DNA from: Gammaproteobacteria bacterium
GTDB taxonomy: Bacteria > Pseudomonadota > Gammaproteobacteria > SZUA-140
Assembly (NCBI GenBank): GCA_016716465.1
Contig: JADJWH010000001.1
Coordinates: forward strand, 558,001-622,000
Length of the DNA: 64,000 nt
Reading direction: 5' to 3'
Positions within the stretch are counted from its first letter, which is position 1; each line of letters opens with the position of its first letter. Positions 7,814 to 15,535 of this stretch are shown in pieces. The position numbers and the translations under genes were made by a program. The notes under the pieces are model-generated. The model worked only from the letters and a program-made list of their open reading frames with translations. It made no database searches and was not told where the DNA came from.

Positions 7814-8650
7814 ATGCATGATTACGAACGCATTGCCCGGATCATCCGCTATCTCGACACGCACCAGGCCGAGCAGCCCGACCTCGCGGCATTGGCGGGG
7901 CGCGCGGGACTGAGTCCGTTCCATTTTCACCGCCTGTTCACGCGCTGGGCGGCGGTTACCCCGAAGGATTTTCTCCAATGCCTCACGCTGGAACGTGCCC
8001 GTGCGACCCTGCGTGCGGGTGAAGGCGTGCTGGAGACCGCCATCGCGGCGGGACTGTCCGGTCCCGGGCGTCTGCACGATCTGTGCGTCTCGCTCGAGGC
8101 CGCCTCGCCGGGCGAGATCAAGTCCGGCGGTGCGGGCTGGACCCTCACGGGCGGTTTTGCCGAAACCCCCTTTGGCAAGGCGCTGATCGGCGAGAGTCCG
8201 CGCGGACTCTGTCATCTGTCCTTCGTCGGCGCCGGAGAAGAGGGGCAGGCATGGGACAGCCTGCGCGCGGACTGGCCCGGGGCTCGCCTGCGGCGTGACG
8301 ACGATGCCGCGGGCGCCCTTGCCGCGCGCGTCTTCGCCCGCAATGGAGATACCGCCGGGCCTCCGGCCCTGCGCGCGCTGGTACGCGGCACGGCCTTTCA
8401 GGTGCGGGTGTGGCGCGCCCTGTTGCGGATACCGCCGGGCGCGCTGGTCAGCTACGGGCGGCTGGCCGCGGCGATCGGCGCACCCGGGGCGGCGCGCGCC
8501 GTGGGGGCCGCGGTGGGCGGAAACTCCATCGCGTATCTGATCCCGTGTCACCGCGTGATCCGTGAGACGGGCGCGATGGGCGGCTATCGCTGGGGCGTGG
8601 AGCGCAAGCGCGCGATCCTGGCCTGGGAAGGCGGCGTGGCGAAACAGTAA
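7814..8650 (+). CDS. AraC-type regulator fused to methylated-DNA-protein cysteine methyltransferase (Ada-like, no N-terminal Ada zinc domain)
   Basis: This 278-residue protein joins two domains. Residues about 1-100 form an AraC helix-turn-helix pair (LAALAGRAGLSPFHFHRLFTRWAAVTPKDFL). The C-terminal part is an O6-methylguanine-DNA methyltransferase: GTAFQVRVWRALLRIPPGALVSYG, then the catalytic PCHRV, then the family-typical GGYRWGVERKRAIL. The active cysteine accepts the alkyl group irreversibly. The N-terminal Ada domain with four zinc-binding cysteines, which senses methylphosphotriesters in E. coli Ada, is absent. How it would be switched to an activator is therefore unclear. I chose the ATG at 7814, where similarity begins. 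Confidence 0.9.
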   Translation: MHDYERIARIIRYLDTHQAEQPDLAALAGRAGLSPFHFHRLFTRWAAVTPKDFLQCLTLERARATLRAGEGVLETAIAAGLSGPGRLHDLCVSLEAASPGEIKSGGAGWTLTGGFAETPFGKALIGESPRGLCHLSFVGAGEEGQAWDSLRADWPGARLRRDDDAAGALAARVFARNGDTAGPPALRALVRGTAFQVRVWRALLRIPPGALVSYGRLAAAIGAPGAARAVGAAVGGNSIAYLIPCHRVIRETGAMGGYRWGVERKRAILAWEGGVAKQ

Positions 8651-8755
8651 ATGGCCGCTTTCGGCCTCATCCTGGGTTCCGCGCCACGCCTTCCCGCGCA
8701 TCACCGCGGCGGCATTTGGGGTCGGGGTGCGGGGGCAGATTTTCACCGGGGGGAT

Positions 8756-8781
8756 GGGGACAGATTTATAAATCTGTCCCC
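8756..8781. repeat. GGGGACAGATTT palindrome, isolated copy
   Basis: GGGGACAGATTT is followed by two bases and then its exact reverse complement. It lies between the end of the AraC/MGMT fusion gene and the low-complexity patch. It belongs to the family described at 12959-13337. Confidence 0.85.
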
Positions 8782-8940
8782 GAGAGATTACTGAAAGATT
8801 GCTGCACGAAATATTGCACCGAATTCCGAGCGCCGCCATCAGGTATTCGCCCGCGATTGAATCGGAATCGGCGATCTGATTCAATGAGCAATTCGTTTTA
8901 CCGTGTCAGACGGAGTCGAACAGGAGGCGACGGCCGCCAC

Positions 8941-9160
8941 GGGGCCCCCTCCCGGGCCGCGCTGCGGGGGGGCGCGGGGGGGGGGGGGGGCCGGGGCGCG
9001 GGGGGCGGGAGGAAGGGTATCAGACCACACCACCCTCCTCACCACCTCCCCCGGGGGGCCGCCCCCGTGGGCCGCCAGCCAAACCCGGCCCCCCTTCCGG
9101 GGGGAGGCCGGGGGACGCGACAACCACGGTCCCCGGGGGGGGAGGAGGGGGAGGGCTGCA
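8941..9160. other. Low-complexity G/C-dominated patch, probably unreliable sequence
   Basis: This stretch is dominated by runs of G (up to 14) and short runs of C, unlike anything else in the window except the G-run at 26480. Frames through it encode only Gly, Pro, Arg and Ala mixtures, and I see no believable gene. The preceding 8785-8940 also has no supported gene. I suspect low-quality or mis-assembled sequence. Confidence 0.5.
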
Positions 9161-9204
9161 CGGATGTGGCCCGTCCTGCAGGGATGGCTGCGCGGGGGTA
9201 AAGA

Positions 9205-9226
9205 GACCCCGCCGGTAGGCGGGGTC
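9205..9226 (-). terminator. Hairpin downstream of the small membrane protein gene
   Basis: GACCCCGCC and GGCGGGGTC form a perfect 9-bp stem with a four-base loop. On the minus strand it is followed by TCTTT. It lies about 60 bases after the stop of the very small gene at 9285-9368 and would suit a weak intrinsic terminator. Confidence 0.45.
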
Positions 9227-9284
9227 GAAGGTTAACCGTTCTGATGGGTGATTTTTTCGAGCGTTTCGGGTCTTGCGATGCGGC

Positions 9285-9368
9285 TCAGGCCGTGGAGAAT
9301 GCCGCTACCACGAAGGCCAGGATCAGGACGCCGCCGGTGCCGAGTACCATGAAAAACGCGGGATGCAT
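9285..9368 (-). CDS. Very small (27-residue) single-pass membrane protein
   Basis: This reading frame is too short for standard gene calling but has strong support. AGGAGGG ends seven bases before the ATG. The product starts MHPAFFMVLGTGG and continues with one hydrophobic helix (VLILAFVVAAF) before a short polar end. A second gene at 63286-63363 encodes a related protein with the same order of F, M, TGG, LIL and F. Two such matches with excellent ribosome-binding sites argue for real genes. The protein should span the inner membrane once. Small proteins of this kind often serve as subunits of larger membrane complexes, but I cannot name a partner. A hairpin that could end transcription lies downstream. 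Confidence 0.65.
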   Translation of the reverse strand: MHPAFFMVLGTGGVLILAFVVAAFSTA

Positions 9369-9534
9369 GTTGTTACCCTCCTATCATTTCAATTGATCAT
9401 GAGGCGGTGATCCGCCTCGTGGACATCGAACTGATTTCGGTGCAACTACTGCAACTGGACTGCTGTACTGCTCGACTGCTCGGAAAGAAACGAAGCACCG
9501 CTGCACGGGCAGCGGCGTTCGCGCTCAAGTTATA

Positions 9535-10164
9535 TCAGATTGTCGGTGCCGTGTCGCGCGCGGGCGTCTTGTGGCCGCGCCGGCGGGTGGCGGGGGCGGG
9601 CGCCTTGGCCCGGGCCGCGGACGTTTCCGGCGCCTCTCGCTTGCGCGCCTTCACGGCGGGAACAGCGGTCTTTTCGACCCAGTCCGCGATCGTGGTCTTC
9701 AGGTTGCCGAATTCCTTTTCCAGGGTGGACAGGGCGGAGGCGAATGCCTTCTGGCCCCGGGTGACCAGACCCGCTTCCCGCGCCAGTTGCGCGTCGATCT
9801 CGCGCTCGGCCTCGAGCCAGTCCTCCTCGGGCGAGCCCCCGACGAAGCCGCGTCGCTCGGCCCGCACATAGGCGGCGAGACGGATCATCTCCAGGCGTTG
9901 TTCCAGGGTTACCCGGGTCCCGAACAGGGCGGTCCTCGCCGATTCCCCGGCGCGCTCGATCTTGATGCGCCCCTGGCCCACCTCGGTCAGAAAGCGGCGC
10001 AGATGGGGAAGGTAGGCGTCGCCGAATTTTTCCAGCGTGAATTCGCTGAATTCGCGCACGCTGCGCCCGGCGGCGAGCATGTGTTCGAAGGCCTCCTTCA
10101 GGTGGCCCCGGGCCTCGTCATACTGCCCCGGGTCGATGGTCGAGCCTTTTTTTTCCTTGCTCAT
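9535..10164 (-). CDS. DUF2934 domain protein with basic C-terminal tail
   Basis: This 209-residue protein contains a recognisable DUF2934 motif at about residues 95-125 (IRLAAYVRAERRGFVGGSPEEDWLEAEREI). It is predicted mostly helical. The last 45 residues are rich in Lys, Arg, Ala and Pro (VPAVKARKREAPETSAARAK and onward), resembling a nucleic-acid-binding tail. The function of DUF2934 is unknown; it is often seen in stress-related small proteins. The gene points toward the small membrane protein gene on the same strand, 167 bases away. A GAGG-like sequence and AAGGAG lie just upstream of the ATG at 10164. Confidence 0.75.
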   Translation of the reverse strand: MSKEKKGSTIDPGQYDEARGHLKEAFEHMLAAGRSVREFSEFTLEKFGDAYLPHLRRFLTEVGQGRIKIERAGESARTALFGTRVTLEQRLEMIRLAAYVRAERRGFVGGSPEEDWLEAEREIDAQLAREAGLVTRGQKAFASALSTLEKEFGNLKTTIADWVEKTAVPAVKARKREAPETSAARAKAPAPATRRRGHKTPARDTAPTI

Positions 10165-10206
10165 GGCGGTTCTCCTTGTTTATCTACGCAGATTTTCTGA
10201 CAGGGC

Positions 10207-10677
10207 TCAGACATGGCGGCTGAAGCATCCGCGCCGGGCGCCTGAGAACAGGAAGTCGAATTCACCGCCGTCCAGGCGGATCAGTTCTTCGTGATCGCCC
10301 GCTTCGAGATAGAGGTTCGGGCGTCCGGACAGCACCTCGTCCACGACAGTCGGCAGTCCATAGATCTTGCCGATCGGCGGGATCGCGCCGATGGCGCAGT
10401 CGTCGAAGAGATGGGCCAGGTCCTCTTCCGCGGCCAGGCGCAGCGGGCGTCCCAGTTCCTTGCGCAGGATGCCCAGTTCGATGTGATGGGTGGCGGGTAT
10501 GACGGCCATCAGATAGCCGTCCTCGTCTTCGAGGATCACGGCCTTGGCGATCGCATCGCCGGGGACGTGAGCCGCTTGCGCGGTCTCCATGCTGGTCTTC
10601 GTATGCGGGTGGACGACAACGTCAAAGTGCAAGCCCTCCCGTGTCATATAGTGCTCGAGGGAGCGGGCAATGGGCAT
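10207..10677 (-). CDS. YbaK/aminoacyl-tRNA-deacylase-like protein
   Basis: The 156-residue product has the YbaK/ProX editing-domain layout. An N-terminal helix is followed by FDVVVHPHTKTSMETAQAAHVPGDAIAKAVILED, whose AKAVIL carries the lysine found in this superfamily. IPPIGKIYGLPTVVDEVL follows, with the GxxxPxxD-type glycine and proline. The C-terminal part has the expected LIRLDGGEF strand. Stand-alone members hydrolyse mischarged tRNAs (Cys-tRNAPro or Ala-tRNAPro); substrate choice cannot be read here. I chose the ATG at 10677 because the domain begins there. The longer frame upstream lacks similarity and a ribosome-binding site. It sits 42 bases upstream of the DUF2934 gene and may be co-transcribed. 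Confidence 0.82.
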   Translation of the reverse strand: MPIARSLEHYMTREGLHFDVVVHPHTKTSMETAQAAHVPGDAIAKAVILEDEDGYLMAVIPATHHIELGILRKELGRPLRLAAEEDLAHLFDDCAIGAIPPIGKIYGLPTVVDEVLSGRPNLYLEAGDHEELIRLDGGEFDFLFSGARRGCFSRHV

Positions 10678-10903
10678 GGCGAAATCTCCTGTGTGTCGAC
10701 ACCTCATCGGGTTATGTTTGTTGTAGACCCAGTATACGCCTTGCGAACTGAAGGGAAATAGGGTGGCCGACACAGTTCTTGGCTGTCGGGCGCGTGCGCC
10801 GTCGACACGTGATTATTGTCTGGGCGGAGTTGTCGTTGGAATTTCCATGAAAACAGTTTGATATATCGCATATCTGAGAGTATTTCTGCGGGTGGCGGGA
10901 GTT

Positions 10904-10928
10904 AAAAAAAGGCGCCTTGCGGCGCCTG
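10904..10928 (-). terminator. Rho-independent terminator of the peroxiredoxin gene
   Basis: On the minus strand AGGCGCC, a GCAA loop and GGCGCCT are followed by seven T. It lies 28 bases after the stop of the peroxiredoxin gene at 10957. Confidence 0.85.
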
Positions 10929-10956
10929 AGTGGGGATGTGATGCGGTGTGCGTCGC

Positions 10957-11616
10957 CTACTTCGGCTGCGGGACGATGCGCAGATAGGGCTTCAGCGCCT
11001 TCCAGCCGCCGGGGAATTTCTCCTTGGCCTCCGCGTCCGAGACGGAGGGCGGGATGATGACGTCGTTGCCGGGCCGCCAGTTCACCGGGGTCGCGACCTT
11101 GTGCTTCGCCGTGAGCTGCACCGAGTCGAGCACGCGCAGGACCTCGTCGAAGTTGCGGCCCGTGCTCATCGGATAGGTGAACATCGCCTTGATCAGCTTG
11201 TCCGGGCCGATCAGGAACACGGTGCGCACGGTGGCGTTGTCGACAGCGCTGCGGTCCTTCGCGGTGCCGCTGGCGTTCGGGTGGATCATGTCGTAGAGCT
11301 TCGCCACCTTCAGGTCGGTATCGCCGATCATCGGATAGTTCACCTTGTGCCCCTGGGTTTCCTCGATGTCCTTCGCCCAGTCCGCGTGGTTGGCTACCGG
11401 GTCGATGCTCAGCCCGACGATCTTGCAATTGCGCTTGTCGAATTCTTTCTTGAGCCCGGCCATGTAGCCGAGCTCGGTGGTGCACACCGGCGTGAAATCC
11501 TTGGGATGCGAGAACAGTATGGCCCAGCCGTCGCCGATCCATTGGTGGAAATGGATCGTACCCTCGGTGGTTTGCGCGCTGAAATCGGGTGCCGTATCGC
11601 CTATATGCAGGGACAT
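10957..11616 (-). CDS. 1-Cys peroxiredoxin (Prx6 type)
   Basis: This 219-residue protein reduces peroxides in the cytosol. The peroxidatic cysteine lies in SHPKDFTPVCTTELG (about residue 45). The catalytic arginine is in the later VRTVFLIGPD. The C-terminal extension VATPVNWRPGNDVIIPPSVSD is diagnostic of the Prx6/AhpC-TSA 1-Cys class. A resolving cysteine near the C-terminus is absent; the other cysteine is in KRNCKIVGLS. Start choice is clear: GGAGG precedes the ATG at 11616 by five bases, while the 27 upstream codons in frame lack similarity. The gene has its own terminator and is divergent from the DUF883 operon, with a 317-base spacer that likely holds both promoters. I see no OxyR-type site that I could defend. 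Confidence 0.95.
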   Translation of the reverse strand: MSLHIGDTAPDFSAQTTEGTIHFHQWIGDGWAILFSHPKDFTPVCTTELGYMAGLKKEFDKRNCKIVGLSIDPVANHADWAKDIEETQGHKVNYPMIGDTDLKVAKLYDMIHPNASGTAKDRSAVDNATVRTVFLIGPDKLIKAMFTYPMSTGRNFDEVLRVLDSVQLTAKHKVATPVNWRPGNDVIIPPSVSDAEAKEKFPGGWKALKPYLRIVPQPK

Positions 11617-11933
11617 GATGACCTCCTGGGTTGTGCGTGTATCGGATGATCTGATTAAGACGCGAGCCTGGCGCGTTACGGAGACCGCATCCGCCACAGG
11701 TCGGTCACCGTCATGGCTTGGACGCCGCGCTGGGCGATTTGTTCTCTCAGCGCGACGCGCATCGGGCCCCCGGGTTCGCAGGGCGACAATGCTGACAGAG
11801 ATATCGTGGCTGATCGGGATTTTTCAAGACCCCGGCATATCGCGAATGCGATCCGCCCGAATCGGGGTGGCATTGATGACACGAAAAGCCTTACAATTTT
11901 TGGACGTACCACCTCAAGAAAAAGGAGCGAATC

Positions 11934-12245
11934 ATGGCCAGCGACACCAGGACAGCGAAAGAACGTCTGATGGATGACCTCAAGGCTGTAGTCCACGATG
12001 CGGAAGAGCTGCTCAAGGCCACCGCGGGTCAGACCGGCGAGAAGATCAGCGCGGTGCGCGCCCGGGCGGAGGATAACCTGCGCGAGGTGCGGCGCAAGCT
12101 GAGCGAGATGGAGGACGATCTAGTGGAGCGCGCCAGGACGGCGGCGAAGGCGACCGACGACCTGGTGCATGAGCGGCCCTGGCAGTCCATCGCGGTCGTC
12201 GGCGGCGTGGCCTTCCTGCTCGGACTGCTCGCCGGCAGGCGCTGA
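11934..12245 (+). CDS. yqjD: DUF883/ElaB-YqjD family protein
   Basis: This 103-residue protein has a long amphipathic helical N-terminal part (DLKAVVHDAEELLKATAGQT and onward). A single C-terminal membrane helix follows (SIAVVGGVAFLLGLLAGRR), the GxxxGxxLxRR-like end typical of the family. In E. coli, YqjD and ElaB are tail-anchored inner-membrane proteins that bind ribosomes in stationary phase. AAAGGAG lies seven bases upstream of the ATG. It heads a three-gene unit with the YqjE-like and YqjK-like genes, with a four-base gap to the next gene. That order matches the E. coli yqjD-yqjE-yqjK arrangement, which supports the assignment. Confidence 0.88.
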   Translation: MASDTRTAKERLMDDLKAVVHDAEELLKATAGQTGEKISAVRARAEDNLREVRRKLSEMEDDLVERARTAAKATDDLVHERPWQSIAVVGGVAFLLGLLAGRR

Positions 12246-12249
12246 GTCC

Positions 12250-12654
12250 ATGGAGGAAGACGCGGGCGCGACGGCGTCCGGTCGTGGCAGCGGGCTGCTG
12301 GTTTCGCTGCGCCGGCTGGTGGCGACCGGAATCGAGATCCTGCAGACGCGGCTGGAACTGCTCTCCGTCGAACTGGAGGAGGAGGGCGTCCGGCTGCGCG
12401 AGCTCCTGTTGTACGCGCTGGTCGGTCTGTTTTTCCTCGGGGTCGGCGTGCTGCTGCTGACGCTGCTGGTGGTGGTCCTGTTCTGGGATACCTATCGGTT
12501 GCCGGTGCTGACCGGCATCACGGCCCTGTATCTGGTCCTCGGCATCGGCGCCGCCATGCGCGTGCGCCGTATTCTGGCCACGCGGTCGCGCCTGTTCGCC
12601 GCTACGCTCGGTGAACTCGGCAGGGACCGCAAGCAGTTGACGTCCGAAGGATGA
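12250..12654 (+). CDS. yqjE: YqjE-like inner-membrane protein (phage holin superfamily III type)
   Basis: The 134-residue protein begins with a short polar region. An amphipathic stretch follows (LLVSLRRLVATGIEILQTRLELLSVELEEE), then two membrane helices, LLYALVGLFFLGVGVLLLTLLVVVLFW and VLTGITALYLVLGIGAAMRV. This is the Phage_holin_3_6/YqjE pattern. Despite the name, these are housekeeping membrane proteins without known lytic role. The start at 12250 follows the upstream stop closely, and the stop overlaps the next gene by four bases (ATGA), so the three genes are probably translated together. Confidence 0.85.
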   Translation: MEEDAGATASGRGSGLLVSLRRLVATGIEILQTRLELLSVELEEEGVRLRELLLYALVGLFFLGVGVLLLTLLVVVLFWDTYRLPVLTGITALYLVLGIGAAMRVRRILATRSRLFAATLGELGRDRKQLTSEG

Positions 12655-12932
12655 ATGCCCGCAAGGAATATCTGCGCCTGCGGCGGGAGACCCTGGTGGT
12701 GCTGTCCGCCGCGCAGCGCAGCGAGATGGCCTTTCATGGCGAGCGTCTGCAGCGGAGCCTGCGCTGGGTGGATCGCGCGGTCACGCTGGTGCGCTCGGCG
12801 CCGCTGGTGCCCGCCTTCGTTGCGGCCGCCGCGCTGGTGCTGTTGCGCGCGCCGCATCACAAGCGGCTGCTCTGGTCAGGCCGCCTCCTCGCCGGCTGGA
12901 GGTTCCTCCGCCTGCTGCGCTCGCGCTCTTAG
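12651..12932 (+). CDS. YqjK-like small basic protein
   Basis: This 93-residue, strongly basic protein starts MNARKEYLRLRRETLVVLSA and has one moderately hydrophobic segment (APLVPAFVAAAALVLLRAP). Its position as third gene after yqjD and yqjE, and the basic N-terminus, match YqjK-like proteins, whose function is unknown. Its start overlaps the yqjE stop by four bases, indicating translational coupling. Sequence similarity alone would be weak, and the assignment rests mainly on gene order. A cluster of palindromic repeats begins 27 bases after the stop. Confidence 0.65.
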   Translation: MNARKEYLRLRRETLVVLSAAQRSEMAFHGERLQRSLRWVDRAVTLVRSAPLVPAFVAAAALVLLRAPHHKRLLWSGRLLAGWRFLRLLRSRS

Positions 12933-12958
12933 GAAGGGGACGGACATCAAATGTAGTA

Positions 12959-13337
12959 GGGGACAGATTTACAAATCTGTCCCCGTGCACCCCGGATTCG
13001 CGCGCTCATCCGGGCCTTTGGTCTGCCTGATGGGGCGAAATCGGGGGTCATTGGAAGGGGGACGGACTGAAGTCCGTCCCCAAGTAACCACTTTACAAAT
13101 CTGTCCCCGGGTTATACGAGCGACCGCTGCGGCAGGGGACAGATTTTCCAATCTGTCCCCGTGTCACGTTCCCCGGATTCCGCTACGCTTCATCCGGGCT
13201 GCAGTTGACTCGTAGCCTGGATGGAGGCGCGAAGCGCCGGAATCCGGGGTAATTAGGAGGGGGACGGACTTAAGTCCGTCCCCAAGTAACCACTTTACAA
13301 ATCTGTCCCCGAGTTATCCACCCAAGTCCGTCCCCGG
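12959..13337. repeat. Cluster of GGGGAC palindromes with REP-like (GTAG) elements
   Basis: Full palindromes: 12959-12984 and 13135-13160 (GGGGACAGATTT type), and 13058-13081 and 13260-13283 (GGGGACGGACTT type). Half-units end at 13108, 13310 and 13336. A REP-like pair lies between, with inverted arms at 13171-13202 and 13212-13249 built on CCCGGAT/ATCCGGG. A degenerate REP copy lies at about 12988-13015. The stretch from the 13070 half-palindrome to 13108 is repeated at 13272-13310, so part of the cluster is duplicated. It separates the convergent yqjK-like and uppP genes. Confidence 0.88.
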
Positions 13338-13362
13338 GTGTCGTGGACAGCTGCTGCCATCG

Positions 13363-14163
13363 TCACCAGAAATACGCCAGCACCAGGATGCCGAAGCCGA
13401 TGCGGTAGTATGCGAAGGCGGTGAAGTCGTGCCTGGCGACGTAGGCGAGGAAGAGCTTCACCACCGCCATCGCGGTCAGGAAGGCGGCGATGAAACCGGC
13501 GGCGAAGACCGGTACGTCGCTCGCGTGGAGCAGGTCGCGGCTCTTGTACAGTTCGTACAGCGTGGCCGCGAACATGGTCGGGATGGCGAGGAAGAACGAG
13601 AACTCGGTCGCCGCCGTGCGCGAGAGCCCGGCGAGCAGGCCGCCCATGATGGTGGCGCCGGAGCGTGACACGCCGGGATAGAGGGCGCAGCACTGCGCGA
13701 GCCCGACCTTGAAGGCGTCGAGCGGGCGGAGGTCGTCCGCGGTGTGGATGCGCGGCGGCGTGCGGCGGCGCTCGATGACCAGGATCAGGATGCCGCCGAC
13801 GACGAGCGCGCCGGCCACGCTGGTCGGATTGAAAAGATATTCCTTGATCGCGCCGTGGAACAGCAGGCCGACGACCGCGGCGGGCATGAAGGCGATGAAC
13901 AGGTTGAGCACGAAACGCTGCGAGGCCGGCTGGTCGAGCGTGCGCGCGACGCCGATCACCTTGTGGCGGTACAGCCACAGCACGCCGAGGATCGAGCCGA
14001 GCTGGATGAAGATCTCGAAGGTCTTCGCGCTGTCGCCGGTGAAGCCGAGCAGGTCGCCGAAGATGATGAGGTGCCCGGTGGAGGAGACCGGCAGGAACTC
14101 GGTCATGCCCTCGATGATGCCGAGCAGGATCGCCTTGATCAGCAGCAGTCCGTCAACGATCAT
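13363..14163 (-). CDS. uppP: Undecaprenyl-diphosphatase
   Basis: The 266-residue integral membrane protein removes one phosphate from undecaprenyl diphosphate, recycling the lipid carrier for peptidoglycan and other glycan synthesis. Both active-site motifs of the BacA/UppP family are present: EGMTEFLPVSSTGH (about residues 18-31) and PGVSRSGAT (about residues 163-171). The length equals the usual 265-275 residues, with about eight hydrophobic helices. The gene is single and convergent with the yqjK-like gene across a repeat cluster. It is divergent from the DedA gene across another cluster. The family gives low-level bacitracin resistance when overexpressed. Confidence 0.97.
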   Translation of the reverse strand: MIVDGLLLIKAILLGIIEGMTEFLPVSSTGHLIIFGDLLGFTGDSAKTFEIFIQLGSILGVLWLYRHKVIGVARTLDQPASQRFVLNLFIAFMPAAVVGLLFHGAIKEYLFNPTSVAGALVVGGILILVIERRRTPPRIHTADDLRPLDAFKVGLAQCCALYPGVSRSGATIMGGLLAGLSRTAATEFSFFLAIPTMFAATLYELYKSRDLLHASDVPVFAAGFIAAFLTAMAVVKLFLAYVARHDFTAFAYYRIGFGILVLAYFW

Positions 14164-14342
14164 GGCCCGGTCCCGCCGCCGCGTGTCTGCTCATGGGTCT
14201 GAATGCTCGCATCCGATAATCGTCCGCGCGGCGAGGCCGCGTAAAAGTCCGGGATTTTAACCGGTAACTCGGTTATGATCCACGGCCAACGGGTCAGGAG
14301 ACGGATTTAAATTCGGCTTTCGAGCAAGGGGACGTAGGGCAC

Positions 14343-14441
14343 GGGGACGGACTTAAGTCCGTCCCCGGATTACCCGAGGGGACAGATTTCAATCTGTCCC
14401 CGGTAACAGTTGTAAAGGGGACGGATTTGAAATCCGTCCCC
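14343..14441. repeat. Three GGGGAC palindromes between uppP and the DedA gene
   Basis: Copies at 14343-14366 (GGGGACGGACTT type), 14378-14401 (GGGGACAGATTT type, one arm shortened) and 14417-14441 (GGGGACGGATTT type). They lie between divergent genes, so they cannot serve only as terminators. Confidence 0.88.
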
Positions 14442-14491
14442 GATTCCGCAGAAGTGGCAGGTGAAGTCGTAGAGGGGAACCCGCTGTCGTC

Positions 14492-15139
14492 ATGGAATGG
14501 ATCACCGCCTTCGCAGACATCCTGCTGCACCTTGACCGCCACCTCGAGACCCTGATCGCCAACTACGGCGCCTGGGTCTACGGCATCCTGTTTCTGATCG
14601 TGTTCTGCGAGACCGGGCTGGTCGTGACGCCGTTCCTGCCCGGCGATTCCCTGCTGTTCGTCGTTGGCACGCTGGCCGGCGCCGGGTTGCTGGAGATCGG
14701 CTGGGTCATCCCGGGCCTGATCGTCGCGGCGATCCTGGGCGACAGCGTGAACTACTGGATCGGTAGCCGCGTCGGCCCCGCCGTGTTCCGGCGCGACGAC
14801 TCGCTGCTGTTCAAGCGCCGCCACCTGGAACGGACCCACCAGTTCTACGAGCGCCACGGCGGCAAGACCATCATCCTGGCCCGCTTCATCCCCATCGTCC
14901 GCACCTTCGCCCCGTTCGTGGCGGGAGTCGGGAGCATGTCCTATGGGCGCTTCCTTGCCTATAACGTCGTCGGCGCGGTGCTCTGGGTCGTGCTGTTCGC
15001 CGGCGCCGGCTACCTGTTCGGCGACCTGCCGGTGGTCAAACAGAACCTGACCTTCTTCATCTTCGGCATCATCTTCGTGTCCATCCTGCCCGGCGTCATC
15101 GAGTACCTGCGGCACCGGCGGTCAAGGGCCAAGGGCTGA
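14492..15139 (+). CDS. DedA family membrane protein
   Basis: The 215-residue protein shows the DedA/SNARE-associated family signature. There is an early hydrophobic helix (GAWVYGILFLIVFCETGLVVTPFLPGDSLLF) with the conserved E and F/PGD motif. GDSVNYWIGSRVG follows, then HGGKTIILARFIPIVRTFAPFVAGVGSM with the R-x-x-P-x-x-R-T-x-x-P pattern. Members are undecaprenyl-phosphate or phospholipid flippases or proton-coupled transporters of the inner membrane. Adjacent, divergent uppP handles the same lipid carrier, so a functional link is attractive but inferred. The start ATG at 14492 is well placed relative to the first helix. Confidence 0.92.
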   Translation: MEWITAFADILLHLDRHLETLIANYGAWVYGILFLIVFCETGLVVTPFLPGDSLLFVVGTLAGAGLLEIGWVIPGLIVAAILGDSVNYWIGSRVGPAVFRRDDSLLFKRRHLERTHQFYERHGGKTIILARFIPIVRTFAPFVAGVGSMSYGRFLAYNVVGAVLWVVLFAGAGYLFGDLPVVKQNLTFFIFGIIFVSILPGVIEYLRHRRSRAKG

Positions 15140-15175
15140 GCAGCGGCAACGGGATGCGTAGTACTCCGTGGTAAC

Positions 15176-15456
15176 GGGGACAGATTTGAAATCTGTCCCC
15201 GTCGGGAGGGAGCGGTGCAGCAACGGGGGACGGACTTAAGTCCGTCCCCGTACAGGGAATGTAGCCCGGATGGAGCGCAGCGGAATCCGGGAGGCGCCTT
15301 CCCCGGATTCCCACCTGTCGCGATTTAATTGGGACGATTTAATGGGGACAGATTGATAACTCTGTCCCGTCGAGAATCCAGAAAGGGGACAGATTTGAAA
15401 TCTGTCCCCGTCGGGACGTGTCGGTACAGAAAGGAGACGGACTTAAGTCCGCCCCC
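15176..15456. repeat. Five GGGGAC palindromes and a GTAG REP element before cstA
   Basis: Palindromes at 15176-15200, 15226-15249, 15344-15368 (right arm imperfect), 15385-15409 and 15433-15456 (degenerate). A REP-like element starts GTAGCCCGGAT at 15261 and ends ATCCGGG at 15291. The cluster fills most of the 396 bases between the DedA gene and cstA. No gene is seen. Confidence 0.88.
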
Positions 15457-15535
15457 ATTCCTGTCGAGATCGCGGTTTCGACTCGGGCATGGGTCCCCGG
15501 TATACTGGAGCCCAAAAAATTCCGGGTCTTTCCTG

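Noticed and set aside
8756..8781. GGGGAC palindromes as simple intrinsic terminators
   Set aside because: They lack a T run, occur between divergent genes too (14343-14441, 40521-40583) and are often clustered, so termination cannot be their general role.
8903..9235. 110-residue reading frame in the G-rich patch
   Set aside because: Only Gly, Pro, Arg and Ala mixtures, probably from unreliable sequence; no ribosome-binding site or similarity.
11676..11996. Minus-strand reading frame between prx and the DUF883 gene
   Set aside because: Overlaps the start and ribosome-binding site of the DUF883 gene and shows no similarity or start signal.
15329..15535. 69-codon N-terminal extension of CstA
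   Set aside because: It is a translation of the palindrome cluster (recurring TDLKSVP-like peptides), and conserved sequence begins at the ATG at 15536.
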